Shown here one piece after another: positions 1-7,839 of a DNA stretch of 30,881 nt; positions within the stretch are counted from its first letter, which is position 1, and every line of letters begins with the position of its first letter. The position numbers and the translations under genes were made by a program. The stretch covers positions 1 through 30,881 of the forward strand of contig JANOXL010000398.1 in NCBI GenBank assembly GCA_031418395.1. Direction: 5' to 3'. The stretch comes from JANYCG01 sp031418395. Its GTDB lineage: Bacteria; Pseudomonadota; Gammaproteobacteria; Burkholderiales; Burkholderiaceae_C. Below the pieces are notes generated by a model. It made no database searches. It saw only the letters and a program-made list of their open reading frames with translations, and had not been told where the DNA came from.

Positions 1-592
1 ACAGAATCGACTCGTCGGGTGAAAAGGCCAGTCCGTTGGGCTGGTTGATGCCCTCCATCACCACACTTATCGAGCCGTCGGCGTCAATGCGGTACACGTT
101 CGTGGGCAGTTGCGGCACGTCTTTGTCGCCTTCGTAGTGGCCCAAAATGCCGAAGGATGGGTCGGTGAACCAGACTGAGCCGTCGGACTTCACGACGATG
201 TCATTGGGTGAATTCAGGCGTTTGCCTTTGAACGAATCAGCTAGTACGGTGATGCGTCCATCGGCCTCTGTGCGCGTGACGCGCCGCGCCAGGTGCTCGC
301 AGGTGAGCAGGCGGCCCTGGCGGTCCCGTGTGTTGCCATTGCCCATGTTGCTCGGCTTGCGAAAGGGAGAGGTGACGCCGGTTTCTTCATCCCATTTATA
401 AAGGCAGTTTCCAGGCACATCGCTCCACACAAGCTGGCGCACGTCACCCAGCCACACCGGGCCCTCAGCCCATCGAAACCCGGTCGCCAGACGCTCTACT
501 TTTGCGAGTGCCAGCCGGTATTTGTCAAAGGAGGGGTCCAGGCTGACGATGGCGGGGTCGGGCACGCGGGGGTAGGGGGTGAAGTCGGTCAC
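1..592 (-). CDS. SMP-30/gluconolactonase/LRE family protein (3' end outside window)
   Basis: This is the N-terminal 197 codons of a six-bladed beta-propeller lactonase that runs off the left edge. The family hydrolyses sugar or other lactones with a divalent metal in the propeller centre. Visible family motifs are WAEGPVW (about residues 41-47, with the metal-ligand Glu), SPNDIVV (128-134, ligand Asn), DGSVWFTDP (137-145) and QPNGLAFSPDE (184-194). No signal peptide is visible, so it is probably cytoplasmic. The start is a GTG at 592-590: an in-frame TAA lies 12 bp upstream and AAAGG sits 7 nt before the GTG. The gene diverges from the toxin-antitoxin operon starting at 773. The true substrate cannot be told from the sequence. 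Confidence 0.88.
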   Translation of the reverse strand, partial: MTDFTPYPRVPDPAIVSLDPSFDKYRLALAKVERLATGFRWAEGPVWLGDVRQLVWSDVPGNCLYKWDEETGVTSPFRKPSNMGNGNTRDRQGRLLTCEHLARRVTRTEADGRITVLADSFKGKRLNSPNDIVVKSDGSVWFTDPSFGILGHYEGDKDVPQLPTNVYRIDADGSISVVMEGINQPNGLAFSPDESIL

Positions 593-717
593 TTGGATCC
601 TTTATTGGGTATTTGTCGCAAAGGCAAATTATTCCGGAAATCGTAAGCCGACCAAAAGAGCCGATAAAAATCGGTGCCAGTTTTCAAATGTATTCAATAA
701 AGCGGCTACAAATATAC

Positions 718-746
718 ATATAAATGTCAATAAAAATGTCTATAAT
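718..746 (+). promoter_or_regulatory. Putative promoter and repeat operator of the three-gene RES-Xre operon
   Basis: A perfect -10 hexamer TATAAT lies at 741-746, 27 nt upstream of the first start codon; no good -35 box is seen. The 7-mer AAATGTC occurs at 722-728 and again at 734-740, 12 bp apart and abutting the -10 box. A direct repeat there would suit binding by the Xre-type antitoxin, as expected for autoregulated toxin-antitoxin operons. The operator role is inference. The divergent spacer 593-772 is AT-rich and also holds a small hairpin at 661-674 (CCGAT-AAAA-ATCGG). Confidence 0.4.
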
Positions 747-772
747 CTGCGTAGCTGTAATAGGAGCTTGTC

Positions 773-2056
773 ATGGTTACTCCCCGCATTCGTCTTGTCC
801 GCCCTGCGCCAGATCCTCTGGGCTTATATCTGCGCGTTGGCCACAATGGACAAAAGGAAATGCAAAGTTTCATTGCATCAGGCGATGCAGCGGTAAGCGG
901 AATCGTATTTGACGCTCGTAAAGTTACAAAGCACAAAGAACTTCTGTCACAAGTGCTTGAGCGAAGGATAGACGCAGTTTTGGACCCGTTAACCCAGGCC
1001 ATGGGAACAATTGGTGGATACGCGGATTCCATGGGCACGTTACCGTGGTGTGCTAAGCGTGCACATGCCCCAGAAGACTTCGCGACGGAGTTTGCGCGTC
1101 ACAAGTTCGCCGACGAAATCGCGCAGTTCGCAATCGCACATGGTTTCACACAGATTTTGGCGCCAACGCATTTGATATCTGGGCCGGATGATCCCTGGCT
1201 GGATATCGACATTGCTACGGCCAATGCGCTTCGGACAGCGTTGCAACGTCGAGAGGCTGCAAATATACAAGTCAACTATTCTCTGGCAATTTCCTATGCG
1301 GCCTTTCGTGCCGCTGCGAAACGGCACGCCGTCTTGTCTCGTTTGCGTGAAGTCAAGATGGACAGTTTGTGGTTGCATGTAGATGGCTGTGGCTCAGACA
1401 GTTCACCAGCTGCCGTTCGACGGTATGGCGATGCCGCAATTGAATTTCATCAGTTGGGAGTTCCAATCGTCGCAGACCATATGGGCGGCCTGGTAGGGCT
1501 TTCCTTGCTTGCATTTGGTGCCGTAGGTGGCTTGTCACATGGCGTTACTCTGGGTGAAAGATTTAACTGCGGCCATTGGCACAAGGTTCCAGAAGGCAAA
1601 CCTTTTGCTCCAAAAGTTCGAATTTACATACCCCCGCTCGACTTAATGCTTTCCCGCGTAGAAGCTGAAAAGCTCTTCGAAACCGGTGGTAAGGCACGTA
1701 CCGCATTTGGCTGTCGAAACACTGCTTGCTGCGGGAGAGGGATTCCCGACATGTTGCAGGCTCCTGCTCGCCACTTTTTGTACCAACGCACGCGTGAAGT
1801 TGCTGGGCTAAGCCAAATACCCGAATCCTTGCGACCGCAGCAGTTTCTGGAAGAGCATCTACGCCCCGCCAGTGACCGTGCAGTGCTTGCGGCAACCCAG
1901 CTACCCTTGCATGAGGACCTCAAAAAGAAGATGGAAGCTCAAAGCAAACGGTTGAACGATCTTCGAGTTGTGCTGGCAGATTACGCGCAGGAACGCCGAG
2001 ACGTGTCGTTTGCACAGCACCCTAAGACGCGTGCAGCCAGGGAAACTCGTCGCTAG
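773..2056 (+). CDS. Uncharacterised 427-aa protein, possible tRNA-guanine-transglycosylase-like fold
   Basis: I do not recognise this as a named family. It is soluble, with no signal peptide or membrane segment. Visible features are VLDPLTQ (69-75), LAPTHL (129-134), VDGCG (203-207), a glycine-rich stretch around 230-257 that looks like the late beta-strands of a TIM barrel, and a Cys/His cluster with C314, C319, C320 and H334. After the His, the helix HFLYQRTREVAGL resembles the end of tRNA-guanine transglycosylases, where three Cys and one His bind zinc; the spacing here differs (C-x4-CC-x13-H). The C-terminal 50 residues are charged and helical. The ATG at 773 follows TAGGAGC. It ends 23 bp before the antitoxin gene, whose ribosome-binding site is nearly identical, so it is probably co-transcribed with that toxin-antitoxin pair. 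GC content is below that of the flanking efflux genes, suggesting transfer. The transglycosylase-like fold is a hypothesis. Confidence 0.75.
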   Translation: MVTPRIRLVRPAPDPLGLYLRVGHNGQKEMQSFIASGDAAVSGIVFDARKVTKHKELLSQVLERRIDAVLDPLTQAMGTIGGYADSMGTLPWCAKRAHAPEDFATEFARHKFADEIAQFAIAHGFTQILAPTHLISGPDDPWLDIDIATANALRTALQRREAANIQVNYSLAISYAAFRAAAKRHAVLSRLREVKMDSLWLHVDGCGSDSSPAAVRRYGDAAIEFHQLGVPIVADHMGGLVGLSLLAFGAVGGLSHGVTLGERFNCGHWHKVPEGKPFAPKVRIYIPPLDLMLSRVEAEKLFETGGKARTAFGCRNTACCGRGIPDMLQAPARHFLYQRTREVAGLSQIPESLRPQQFLEEHLRPASDRAVLAATQLPLHEDLKKKMEAQSKRLNDLRVVLADYAQERRDVSFAQHPKTRAARETRR

Positions 2057-2079
2057 GTTTTTGTTTATAGGAGCTTTTT

Positions 2080-2421
2080 ATGACCAGCAATGCAATTGCC
2101 CGACGCCTGGATGCAATTACTTCAAAGGGTGCGATGCGCTCGTCTGACATTGCCAACGTGTTAGACGTACGCCCAGAAACTGTCTCCCGATGGAATCAAG
2201 GCAAGGCGTTTCCGCATCCAAATACGGAGAAGCAACTGCTGGAGCTTGAGTTTGTCGTCGATCAACTCTCTGATTTTTATGAGCCCAACGAGGCCCGACT
2301 TTGGATATTCTCGCGCCAACGCCTGTTAAACGGTGAAACACCCGCAGAGCTGATTCAAAAAGGGCGTGTTGATGAAGTTCTAGCCGTTGTTCACCAGTTG
2401 CGGGACGGTGTGTATCTTTAG
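2080..2421 (+). CDS. Xre/MbcA/ParS-type antitoxin (DUF2384)
   Basis: This 113-aa protein has an N-terminal helix-turn-helix at about residues 15-45 (SSDIANVLDVRPETVSRWNQ) and a C-terminal DUF2384 toxin-binding domain at about 60-113. The second carries the typical W-x-F-S-x-x-R-x-L-L-N-G-E-T-P-x-E-L core. In characterised RES-Xre systems (for example MbcTA of mycobacteria) the antitoxin blocks the RES toxin active site and represses its own operon. The start ATG follows TAGGAGC. It lies 23 bp after the 427-aa gene and 15 bp before the toxin gene, which is the usual antitoxin-then-toxin order. Confidence 0.9.
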   Translation: MTSNAIARRLDAITSKGAMRSSDIANVLDVRPETVSRWNQGKAFPHPNTEKQLLELEFVVDQLSDFYEPNEARLWIFSRQRLLNGETPAELIQKGRVDEVLAVVHQLRDGVYL

Positions 2422-2436
2422 CAGCCTGGGGCACCG

Positions 2437-2988
2437 ATGATTCATGACCCTGCACTGCTGGACAAGCTCGAACGCCTGCCCAAGATGACTTTTGACGGCC
2501 AGATTTTTCGCGCAACCCGCAAGAACCTTGACCCGTTGGCAACGTCTCGAAGTGGCGGACGTTGGATGCCCGTCAGCGTGGCGAGCGTTCTGTATACGAG
2601 TACACAGCGTGAAGGCGCCCTTGCGGAAATTTCATTTCATTGGTCGCAGTGGATTCCAATGCCGTCCAAGTTGGCTTGTCTTCATACACTGCGCGTTGTT
2701 ACGCACCGTACCTTGCGGCTCATAAAGGCTGATATCACAGCTTTGGGCGTCGCGCCAAAGGATTACCAAACCACGAACTTGGACCTCACCCAGCAAATTG
2801 GCGCAGCGGTTGAATTCCTGGGTTGTGATGGGCTGCTCGTGCCGTCAGCGCGGTGGCCCTGCGAAAACTTGATTTTGTTTCCTGACAGTAACGCGTTTGG
2901 CGCAACACTTGAAGCCGTGTCTACTGAGGAAATTAACTGGATTGAATGGGCTACTGCGAATGGTCTCATCGTTCAACCAAGTGCTTAA
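2437..2988 (+). CDS. RES-domain toxin
   Basis: This 183-aa protein matches the RES family, toxins related to ADP-ribosyltransferases that degrade or modify NAD+. Expected active-site residues are visible: R25 (IFRATR), Y53 (VLYTS), E64 (ALAEI) and S137 in LLVPSARW. The GGRW segment at 40-43 is also typical. Length fits the family. It starts with ATG 15 bp after the antitoxin stop, with GGGGCACC upstream as a weak ribosome-binding site. Its stop lies only 6 bp from the converging stop of the outer-membrane efflux gene, with no terminator between them. The reading frame is intact and every key residue is present, so the toxin is probably active. Confidence 0.9.
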   Translation: MIHDPALLDKLERLPKMTFDGQIFRATRKNLDPLATSRSGGRWMPVSVASVLYTSTQREGALAEISFHWSQWIPMPSKLACLHTLRVVTHRTLRLIKADITALGVAPKDYQTTNLDLTQQIGAAVEFLGCDGLLVPSARWPCENLILFPDSNAFGATLEAVSTEEINWIEWATANGLIVQPSA

Positions 2989-2994
2989 AATTCC

Positions 2995-4404
2995 TCAGAA
3001 TCCAACCCCCTCCCAGCGCCCACCCAAATTCTTCAGCAACACCGCCGTTGCGTTCAAGCGCCGGTTGCGCAAGTCCAACAAAGTGCGCTCTGACCCCAGG
3101 GCTGTGGCTTGCGCGGTGACGACGTTGAGATAACTCACCGTGCCAGCGCGGTACTGGTTGTTGCTTATCTCCAGGTTGCGCTCGGCGGCTTTCTGGGCGT
3201 CGGATTGCAGCACAATTTGTTCTTCCAGGCTGGCGGCGGCGACAAGGTTGTCTTCCACTTCCTGGAAGGCCGTCAACACGGTTTGCCGGTAATTGGCGGC
3301 GACCTGTTCGATGCTGGCTTTGGCCGAATCCACACCCGCCTGACGGGCGCCGCCGTCGAACAGGCCTAACGCCAATGAAGGGCCGAAAGACCAAAACAGA
3401 TTGGGCGCTTTGATCAAGTCCAATAATTCAGGGCCTCTGAATCCCAGCGATCCTGAGAGTGTGATGGCCGGAAACAACGCACTTTGCGCGATGCCGATTT
3501 GTGCATGGGCGGCGGCGACTCTGGCAGACGCGGCGGCGATGTCGGGCCTGCGCTCCAACAAGGAAGAAGGCAGCTGCAAGGGAACACTGGGCACTTGCGG
3601 CAGCGCTGCCGTGCGCACAAGATCAAAGGCCGCTGCGGGTTTGCCCAAGAGCGTGGCGATGGCATGTTCCAGCTGGGCGCGGCTGCTTTGTGCCTCAACC
3701 AGTTGCGCCTGCGTGCTGCGCAGTTGGGTCGTGGCCTGCGTCACGTCAGCGGCAGAGATGATGCCCGCCGAATAGCGGTTTTGAGTCAACTCCAGCGAGC
3801 GCTGCAAGGCCACGACTGAACGCTGCAGTATCGCCGCTTGTGCCTCGGCACTGCGCAAGCTGAAATAGGTTTGGGTGAGCAGGGCTTGCATTGAAAGACG
3901 TGCGGCGGCCAGGTCGGCGCTGCTGGCCAACAGACGCGCCTCGGAGGCCGTGACGGCGCCTGCAACGCGGCCCCACAAGTCCAGCTCCCAACTCGCGCTG
4001 CCTGCCAGTGAATTGCTGGTGGTGGGCACCAACGCGCCCGGTGTGACACTGTGGGTGAGGCCTGCGCTGACGCCCAGCGTAGGCGCGCCCCCCGCGCGGC
4101 TACTGTCCAATGCCACCCGTGCCACTTGAACCAGGGCGGCGCTGGCTTTGAGGTTTTCGTTGCCGACCACAAGCTGCGTTTGCAGATCGTTCAGAACCGT
4201 GTCGTTAAAAAGCTGCCACCACTGATCGGTTACGTTGGCGACATTGCCCCGCGCGGTTTTCCACAGGCCAGATTCCTTGAAAGCCAACGGCAGCGCGATG
4301 GCCGGTTTTTCGTAAACCGGCGGACTGGCGCAGGCGCCGACCAGGAGTGCCGCTGCAAGGCCTGACGCCAGCAGGCCAAAAGAAGGACGAGGTTGGTGGA
4401 TCAT
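2995..4404 (-). CDS. RND efflux outer-membrane lipoprotein (OprM/NodT family)
   Basis: This 469-aa protein is the outer-membrane channel of the tripartite pump encoded just upstream. A signal peptide with a lipobox (LLVGAC, Cys at about residue 25) predicts a lipoprotein. Two repeated outer-membrane-efflux (TolC-like) domains follow, with long coiled-coil helices rich in Ala, Gln and Glu and the recurrent RPDIAAA and GLFDGG motifs typical of NodT/OprM proteins. I chose the ATG at 4404 because it overlaps the mdtC stop as ATGA and puts the signal peptide at the N-terminus; a longer open frame reaching 4635 runs inside mdtC and is not needed. It would pair with the MdtABC-like inner-membrane complex to expel drugs or metabolites. 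Confidence 0.92.
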   Translation of the reverse strand: MIHQPRPSFGLLASGLAAALLVGACASPPVYEKPAIALPLAFKESGLWKTARGNVANVTDQWWQLFNDTVLNDLQTQLVVGNENLKASAALVQVARVALDSSRAGGAPTLGVSAGLTHSVTPGALVPTTSNSLAGSASWELDLWGRVAGAVTASEARLLASSADLAAARLSMQALLTQTYFSLRSAEAQAAILQRSVVALQRSLELTQNRYSAGIISAADVTQATTQLRSTQAQLVEAQSSRAQLEHAIATLLGKPAAAFDLVRTAALPQVPSVPLQLPSSLLERRPDIAAASARVAAAHAQIGIAQSALFPAITLSGSLGFRGPELLDLIKAPNLFWSFGPSLALGLFDGGARQAGVDSAKASIEQVAANYRQTVLTAFQEVEDNLVAAASLEEQIVLQSDAQKAAERNLEISNNQYRAGTVSYLNVVTAQATALGSERTLLDLRNRRLNATAVLLKNLGGRWEGVGF

Positions 4405-7400
4405 GGCGTCGTTGTGTGCAAAGCCAGCACCGGGCTGCTGCTGTTCGTTATGGGAGTGGCCGGGCTTGCAGGGCGTCTGCTGAACAGACGCAGGCTCGCG
4501 ATACGCAATCGGTCCATCAGCACGTAAACCACGGGCGTGGTGTACAGCGTCAAAATCTGCGACAACACCAGGCCACCGACCACGGCGATGCCAAGCGGCT
4601 GGCGCAGTTCTGCGCCGTCGCCTGCGCCGAACCACGAGGGCACGGCGAGTGGCACGGCACCGAAAATGGCGGCGACCGAGGTCATCAAGATCGGCCGAAA
4701 CCGCAACTCACAGGCTTTGAAAATGGCCTGCGCCGCGCTCAGGTGGCCCAGGCGTTGCCGGGCAATGGCGAAGTCGATCATCATGATGGCGTTTTTCTTC
4801 ACAATGCCGATCAACAGAATGATCCCGATGAAGGCGATGATCGACAGCTCGGTGTTGAACCATTGCAGCGCCAAGAGCGCGCCTATACCGGCCGAGGGCA
4901 GGGTGCTCAATATGGTGATGGGGTGGATCAGGCTCTCATACAGGATGCCCAGCACCAGGTAGATGGTGATGAGTGCCGCGAGGATCAGCATCGGCTGGCT
5001 TTCCAATGATTTTGCAAAGGCCCGTGCCGTGCCCTGAAATGTGCCGCGCACTGAGACCGGCACACCCAGTTCTGCCACCGCGTTGTCCACCGCTGCGGTG
5101 GCTTCTGACAAGGCCACACCCGGCGCGAGATTGAAGCTGATGGTCGAGGCCGGTGTGCCACTTTGGTGGTTCACCGAAAGCGGCGTATTCGTCAACTCCA
5201 GTCGCGCAAAACTCGCCAGCGGAATACGTTCGCCAATGCTGTTGATGAAAAACAGGTTGCGCAGCGACTCCGGGTTTTGCAGATGCTCCGGTGCCAGCTC
5301 CATCACCACCCGGTATTGATTGAGCGGGTTGTAGATCACGCCCACCTGCCGCTGGCCAAAGGCATTGTTCAAGGTGTTGTCGATGTTGCGCACCGAAAGC
5401 CCCATGCGTGTGGCGGCGTCGCGGTCGATCACCAGGCTGGTTTGCAGGCCACGGTCCTGCTGGTCGGTGTTGACGTCGGTCAATTCGGGCAGCGCCATCA
5501 TGGCGCGGCGGATGCGCGGATCCCACAGGCGCAGCTCTTCCAGGTTGTCGCCTTGCAGCGTGAACTGGTAGGCGGCGTTGGCTTGCCGTCCTCCGATACG
5601 AATGTCTTGCACCGGCACCATGAAGAGATTGGCACCGGCCTCCTTCGACAACTTGGCACGCAAGCGCGTGACCACCTGCTCGGCGCTCGCATCCCGCTCG
5701 GCCAGGGGTTTGAGCGACATGAACATCTGCGCTGAATTGCGCTGCGCGCCGCCAGTAAAACCGGTCACATGTTCGACCGCCGGGTCGGCCCGGACGATGT
5801 TCAAAAAACGATCCAGGCGTTGCTGCATGGCCTGGAAGGAAGTGGCCTGGTCGGCCTGGATGAAGCCGACAATGCGGCCCGTGTCTTGCTGTGGGAAAAA
5901 CCCCTTGGCAATTGCGCCATACAGGTGAAAGTTGTACGCGATCACACCTGCGAAGAGCAACAGCGTCACATATTGATAACGCAAGGCCCAGGCCAGCGAG
6001 CGCCGGTAGCCGCGCATGAACCCTTTGCCAAACTGGACACTGAGGCGACCGATAAACGAAGGCGGCTTCGCCGCTTGCGGCTTCATGAGTAAGGCACACA
6101 TCATTGGTGTGGTGGCCAGTGAGACCAGCATCGACACCAGAATGGCGGACGACAGCACCACGCCAAACTCGCGGAAATACCGCCCGACGATGCCACCCAT
6201 CAGCAGCACCGGAATGAAAACGGCGATCAGCGAGAGGCTGATTGACACCACCGTAAAACCAATTTCGCGCGCACCGTCCAGTGACGCCTGCAAGGCTGTT
6301 TTGCCGCGCTCCATGTGGCGGCGGATGTTCTCCAGCACCACGATGGCGTCGTCCACCACAAAACCGGTGGCCACCGTGAGTGCCATCAAAGAGAGGTTGT
6401 TCAGGCTGTAGCCGCACAGGTACATCACCACAAAGGTGCCACAGAGCGAGACCGGCACCGACACGGCAGGAATCAACGCGATGGTCAAGGAGCGCAAAAA
6501 AAGTACCACAACCAAAATCACCAAACCGACAGAAATCGCCAACGCCCGTTCCATCTCGCGCAAGGAGGCGCGGATGGTGGGCGTGCGATCCATCACCACC
6601 TCCAGGTCAATGGCGGCCGGGATCGAGGCGCGCAGATGCGGCAGGAGTGCCCGCACCTTGTCCACCGCTTCGATGATGTTGGCGTCGGGCGCTTTGTTCA
6701 AGATCAGCAAGATCGACGGTTTGCCGTTGGCAACGCCGTAGTTGCGGACATCTTGCACCGAATCGACGACATCGGCCACGTCAGACAAACGCACTGCGCT
6801 TCCATTTCTATAGCGAAGGATCAGCGGCGCATAGTCGGCAGCCGAGCTCGCCTGGTCGTTCGCGCCAATTTGCCAACTGCGTGCACCGTCTTCCACAGAA
6901 CCTTTGGGGCGGTTGGCATTGGTACTGGTGATGGCGATGCGCACGTCTTCGAGCGAGAGGCCGTTGCCCGAGAGTTTGTTGGGGTCGATCTCGACCCGAA
7001 CCGCTGGCAGGGCACCACCGCCGATGCTCACCTGCCCGATGCCGCTGACCTGCGCCAGGCGCTGCGCCAGTACGGTGGAGGCGGCGTCGTACATCTGCCC
7101 GCGCGTGAGCGTGTCAGAGGTGAGCGCGAGGATCATGATCGGCGAATCGGCCGGGTTGACTTTGCGGTAGGTCGGGTTGCTGGGCATGCCGGTGGGCAGC
7201 AACACGCGCGATGCGTTGATGGCCGCCTGTACGGCACGCGCGGCAGCATTGATGTCGCGGTTCAGGTCGAACTGCAAGACCACCCGGGTGTTGCCCAGGG
7301 AAGAGGACGAGGTGATTTCAGTCACGCCGGCAATCGCGCCCAACGCGCGCTCCAGAGGCGTGGCGACGGTGGCGGCCATGGTGTCGGGGCTGGCACCCGG

Positions 7401-7553
7401 CAAACTCGCCGACACGGCGATGGTGGGGAAATCTACTTGCGGCAAAGGCGCAACCGGCAACAACAAAAAGCTGATCACACCCGCCAGTGCGATACCGATG
7501 GTCACCAAGCTGGTGGCCACAGGCCGCTGGATGAATACGGAGGAGAAACTCAC
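4401..7553 (-). CDS. mdtC: RND efflux inner-membrane pump, MdtC-like
   Basis: A 1050-aa RND transporter of the hydrophobe/amphiphile efflux class, with twelve predicted membrane helices and two large periplasmic loops. The N-terminus (FIQRPVATSLVTIGI) is the usual first helix. The proton-relay aspartates D401 and D402 lie in GFVVDDAIVVLENI (helix 4), and the helix-10 lysine is in GIVKKNAIMMIDFA. Length matches E. coli MdtC (about 1025). With the second pump gene upstream it probably forms an MdtB2C-type heterotrimer. The start is a GTG at 7553; GGGGG 10-14 nt upstream could act as ribosome-binding site but lies in a short hairpin. It overlaps the outer-membrane gene by 4 bp. The MdtC rather than MdtB assignment follows gene order and is less certain than the RND call. 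Confidence 0.93.
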   Translation of the reverse strand: MSFSSVFIQRPVATSLVTIGIALAGVISFLLLPVAPLPQVDFPTIAVSASLPGASPDTMAATVATPLERALGAIAGVTEITSSSSLGNTRVVLQFDLNRDINAAARAVQAAINASRVLLPTGMPSNPTYRKVNPADSPIMILALTSDTLTRGQMYDAASTVLAQRLAQVSGIGQVSIGGGALPAVRVEIDPNKLSGNGLSLEDVRIAITSTNANRPKGSVEDGARSWQIGANDQASSAADYAPLILRYRNGSAVRLSDVADVVDSVQDVRNYGVANGKPSILLILNKAPDANIIEAVDKVRALLPHLRASIPAAIDLEVVMDRTPTIRASLREMERALAISVGLVILVVVLFLRSLTIALIPAVSVPVSLCGTFVVMYLCGYSLNNLSLMALTVATGFVVDDAIVVLENIRRHMERGKTALQASLDGAREIGFTVVSISLSLIAVFIPVLLMGGIVGRYFREFGVVLSSAILVSMLVSLATTPMMCALLMKPQAAKPPSFIGRLSVQFGKGFMRGYRRSLAWALRYQYVTLLLFAGVIAYNFHLYGAIAKGFFPQQDTGRIVGFIQADQATSFQAMQQRLDRFLNIVRADPAVEHVTGFTGGAQRNSAQMFMSLKPLAERDASAEQVVTRLRAKLSKEAGANLFMVPVQDIRIGGRQANAAYQFTLQGDNLEELRLWDPRIRRAMMALPELTDVNTDQQDRGLQTSLVIDRDAATRMGLSVRNIDNTLNNAFGQRQVGVIYNPLNQYRVVMELAPEHLQNPESLRNLFFINSIGERIPLASFARLELTNTPLSVNHQSGTPASTISFNLAPGVALSEATAAVDNAVAELGVPVSVRGTFQGTARAFAKSLESQPMLILAALITIYLVLGILYESLIHPITILSTLPSAGIGALLALQWFNTELSIIAFIGIILLIGIVKKNAIMMIDFAIARQRLGHLSAAQAIFKACELRFRPILMTSVAAIFGAVPLAVPSWFGAGDGAELRQPLGIAVVGGLVLSQILTLYTTPVVYVLMDRLRIASLRLFSRRPASPATPITNSSSPVLALHTTTP

Positions 7554-7562
7554 GTTTGCAAA

Positions 7563-7576
7563 CCCCCATACGGGGG
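7563..7576 (-). promoter_or_regulatory. GC hairpin covering the probable mdtC ribosome-binding site
   Basis: Read on the minus strand, CCCCC-GTAT-GGGGG ends 9 nt before the GTG start of mdtC. The GGGGG arm is the only purine-rich tract near the start. Folding would hide it and could lower or regulate mdtC translation. Role inferred. Confidence 0.35.
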
Positions 7577-7683
7577 CGTGATGGAAAACGGGTTGCTATG
7601 AATACGGGAGTTTCTTAAGCTTATTTTGCGAGACCTGGCGGCACAAAACGTATGAAAATAAAATTTCGAGATGATTTTTATGA

Positions 7684-7802
7684 CAATTGTTAACATGAGT
7701 GTTAACAATATAAACAAAAACCGGTGAAAATCGAGTTCTTTAGAGACTTTCGATCCTTGGGTCTCGTGAAATAAGGCTTTAGTGCTATAATATATATAGC
7801 AA
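7684..7802 (-). repeat. Dispersed non-coding element, copy 1 (between mdtB and mdtC)
   Basis: On the minus strand this about 119-nt stretch begins with a GCTAT-N7-ATAGC hairpin motif (7784-7800) and ends with a perfect palindrome TTGTTAAC-N6-GTTAACAA (7687-7708). It aligns end to end with 16878-16995 on the plus strand: by hand, about 75 of 119 positions match with one gap, including the shared block CACRAGACCCARGG. It is AT-rich and lies in a 286-bp gap inside an otherwise tight efflux operon. The rest of the gap (7554-7839) shows no convincing gene. Confidence 0.65.
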
Positions 7803-7839
7803 CCATCTTCTGATTCGAATTTGGTTTCAGGCATCAACG

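Noticed and set aside
661..674. Hairpin CCGAT-AAAA-ATCGG as a terminator
   Set aside because: The stem is only 5 bp, there is no U-tract, and no gene ends here because the flanking genes diverge.
6315..7601. 428-codon plus-strand open frame opposite mdtC
   Set aside because: It runs antisense to a well-conserved RND gene, is rich in His, Arg and Gln as expected of a shadow frame in GC-rich DNA, and shows no domain.
7550..7837. 95-codon minus-strand frame in the mdtB-mdtC gap
   Set aside because: It covers the dispersed element and hairpin, has AT-rich composition unlike a gene, and overlaps the mdtC start.
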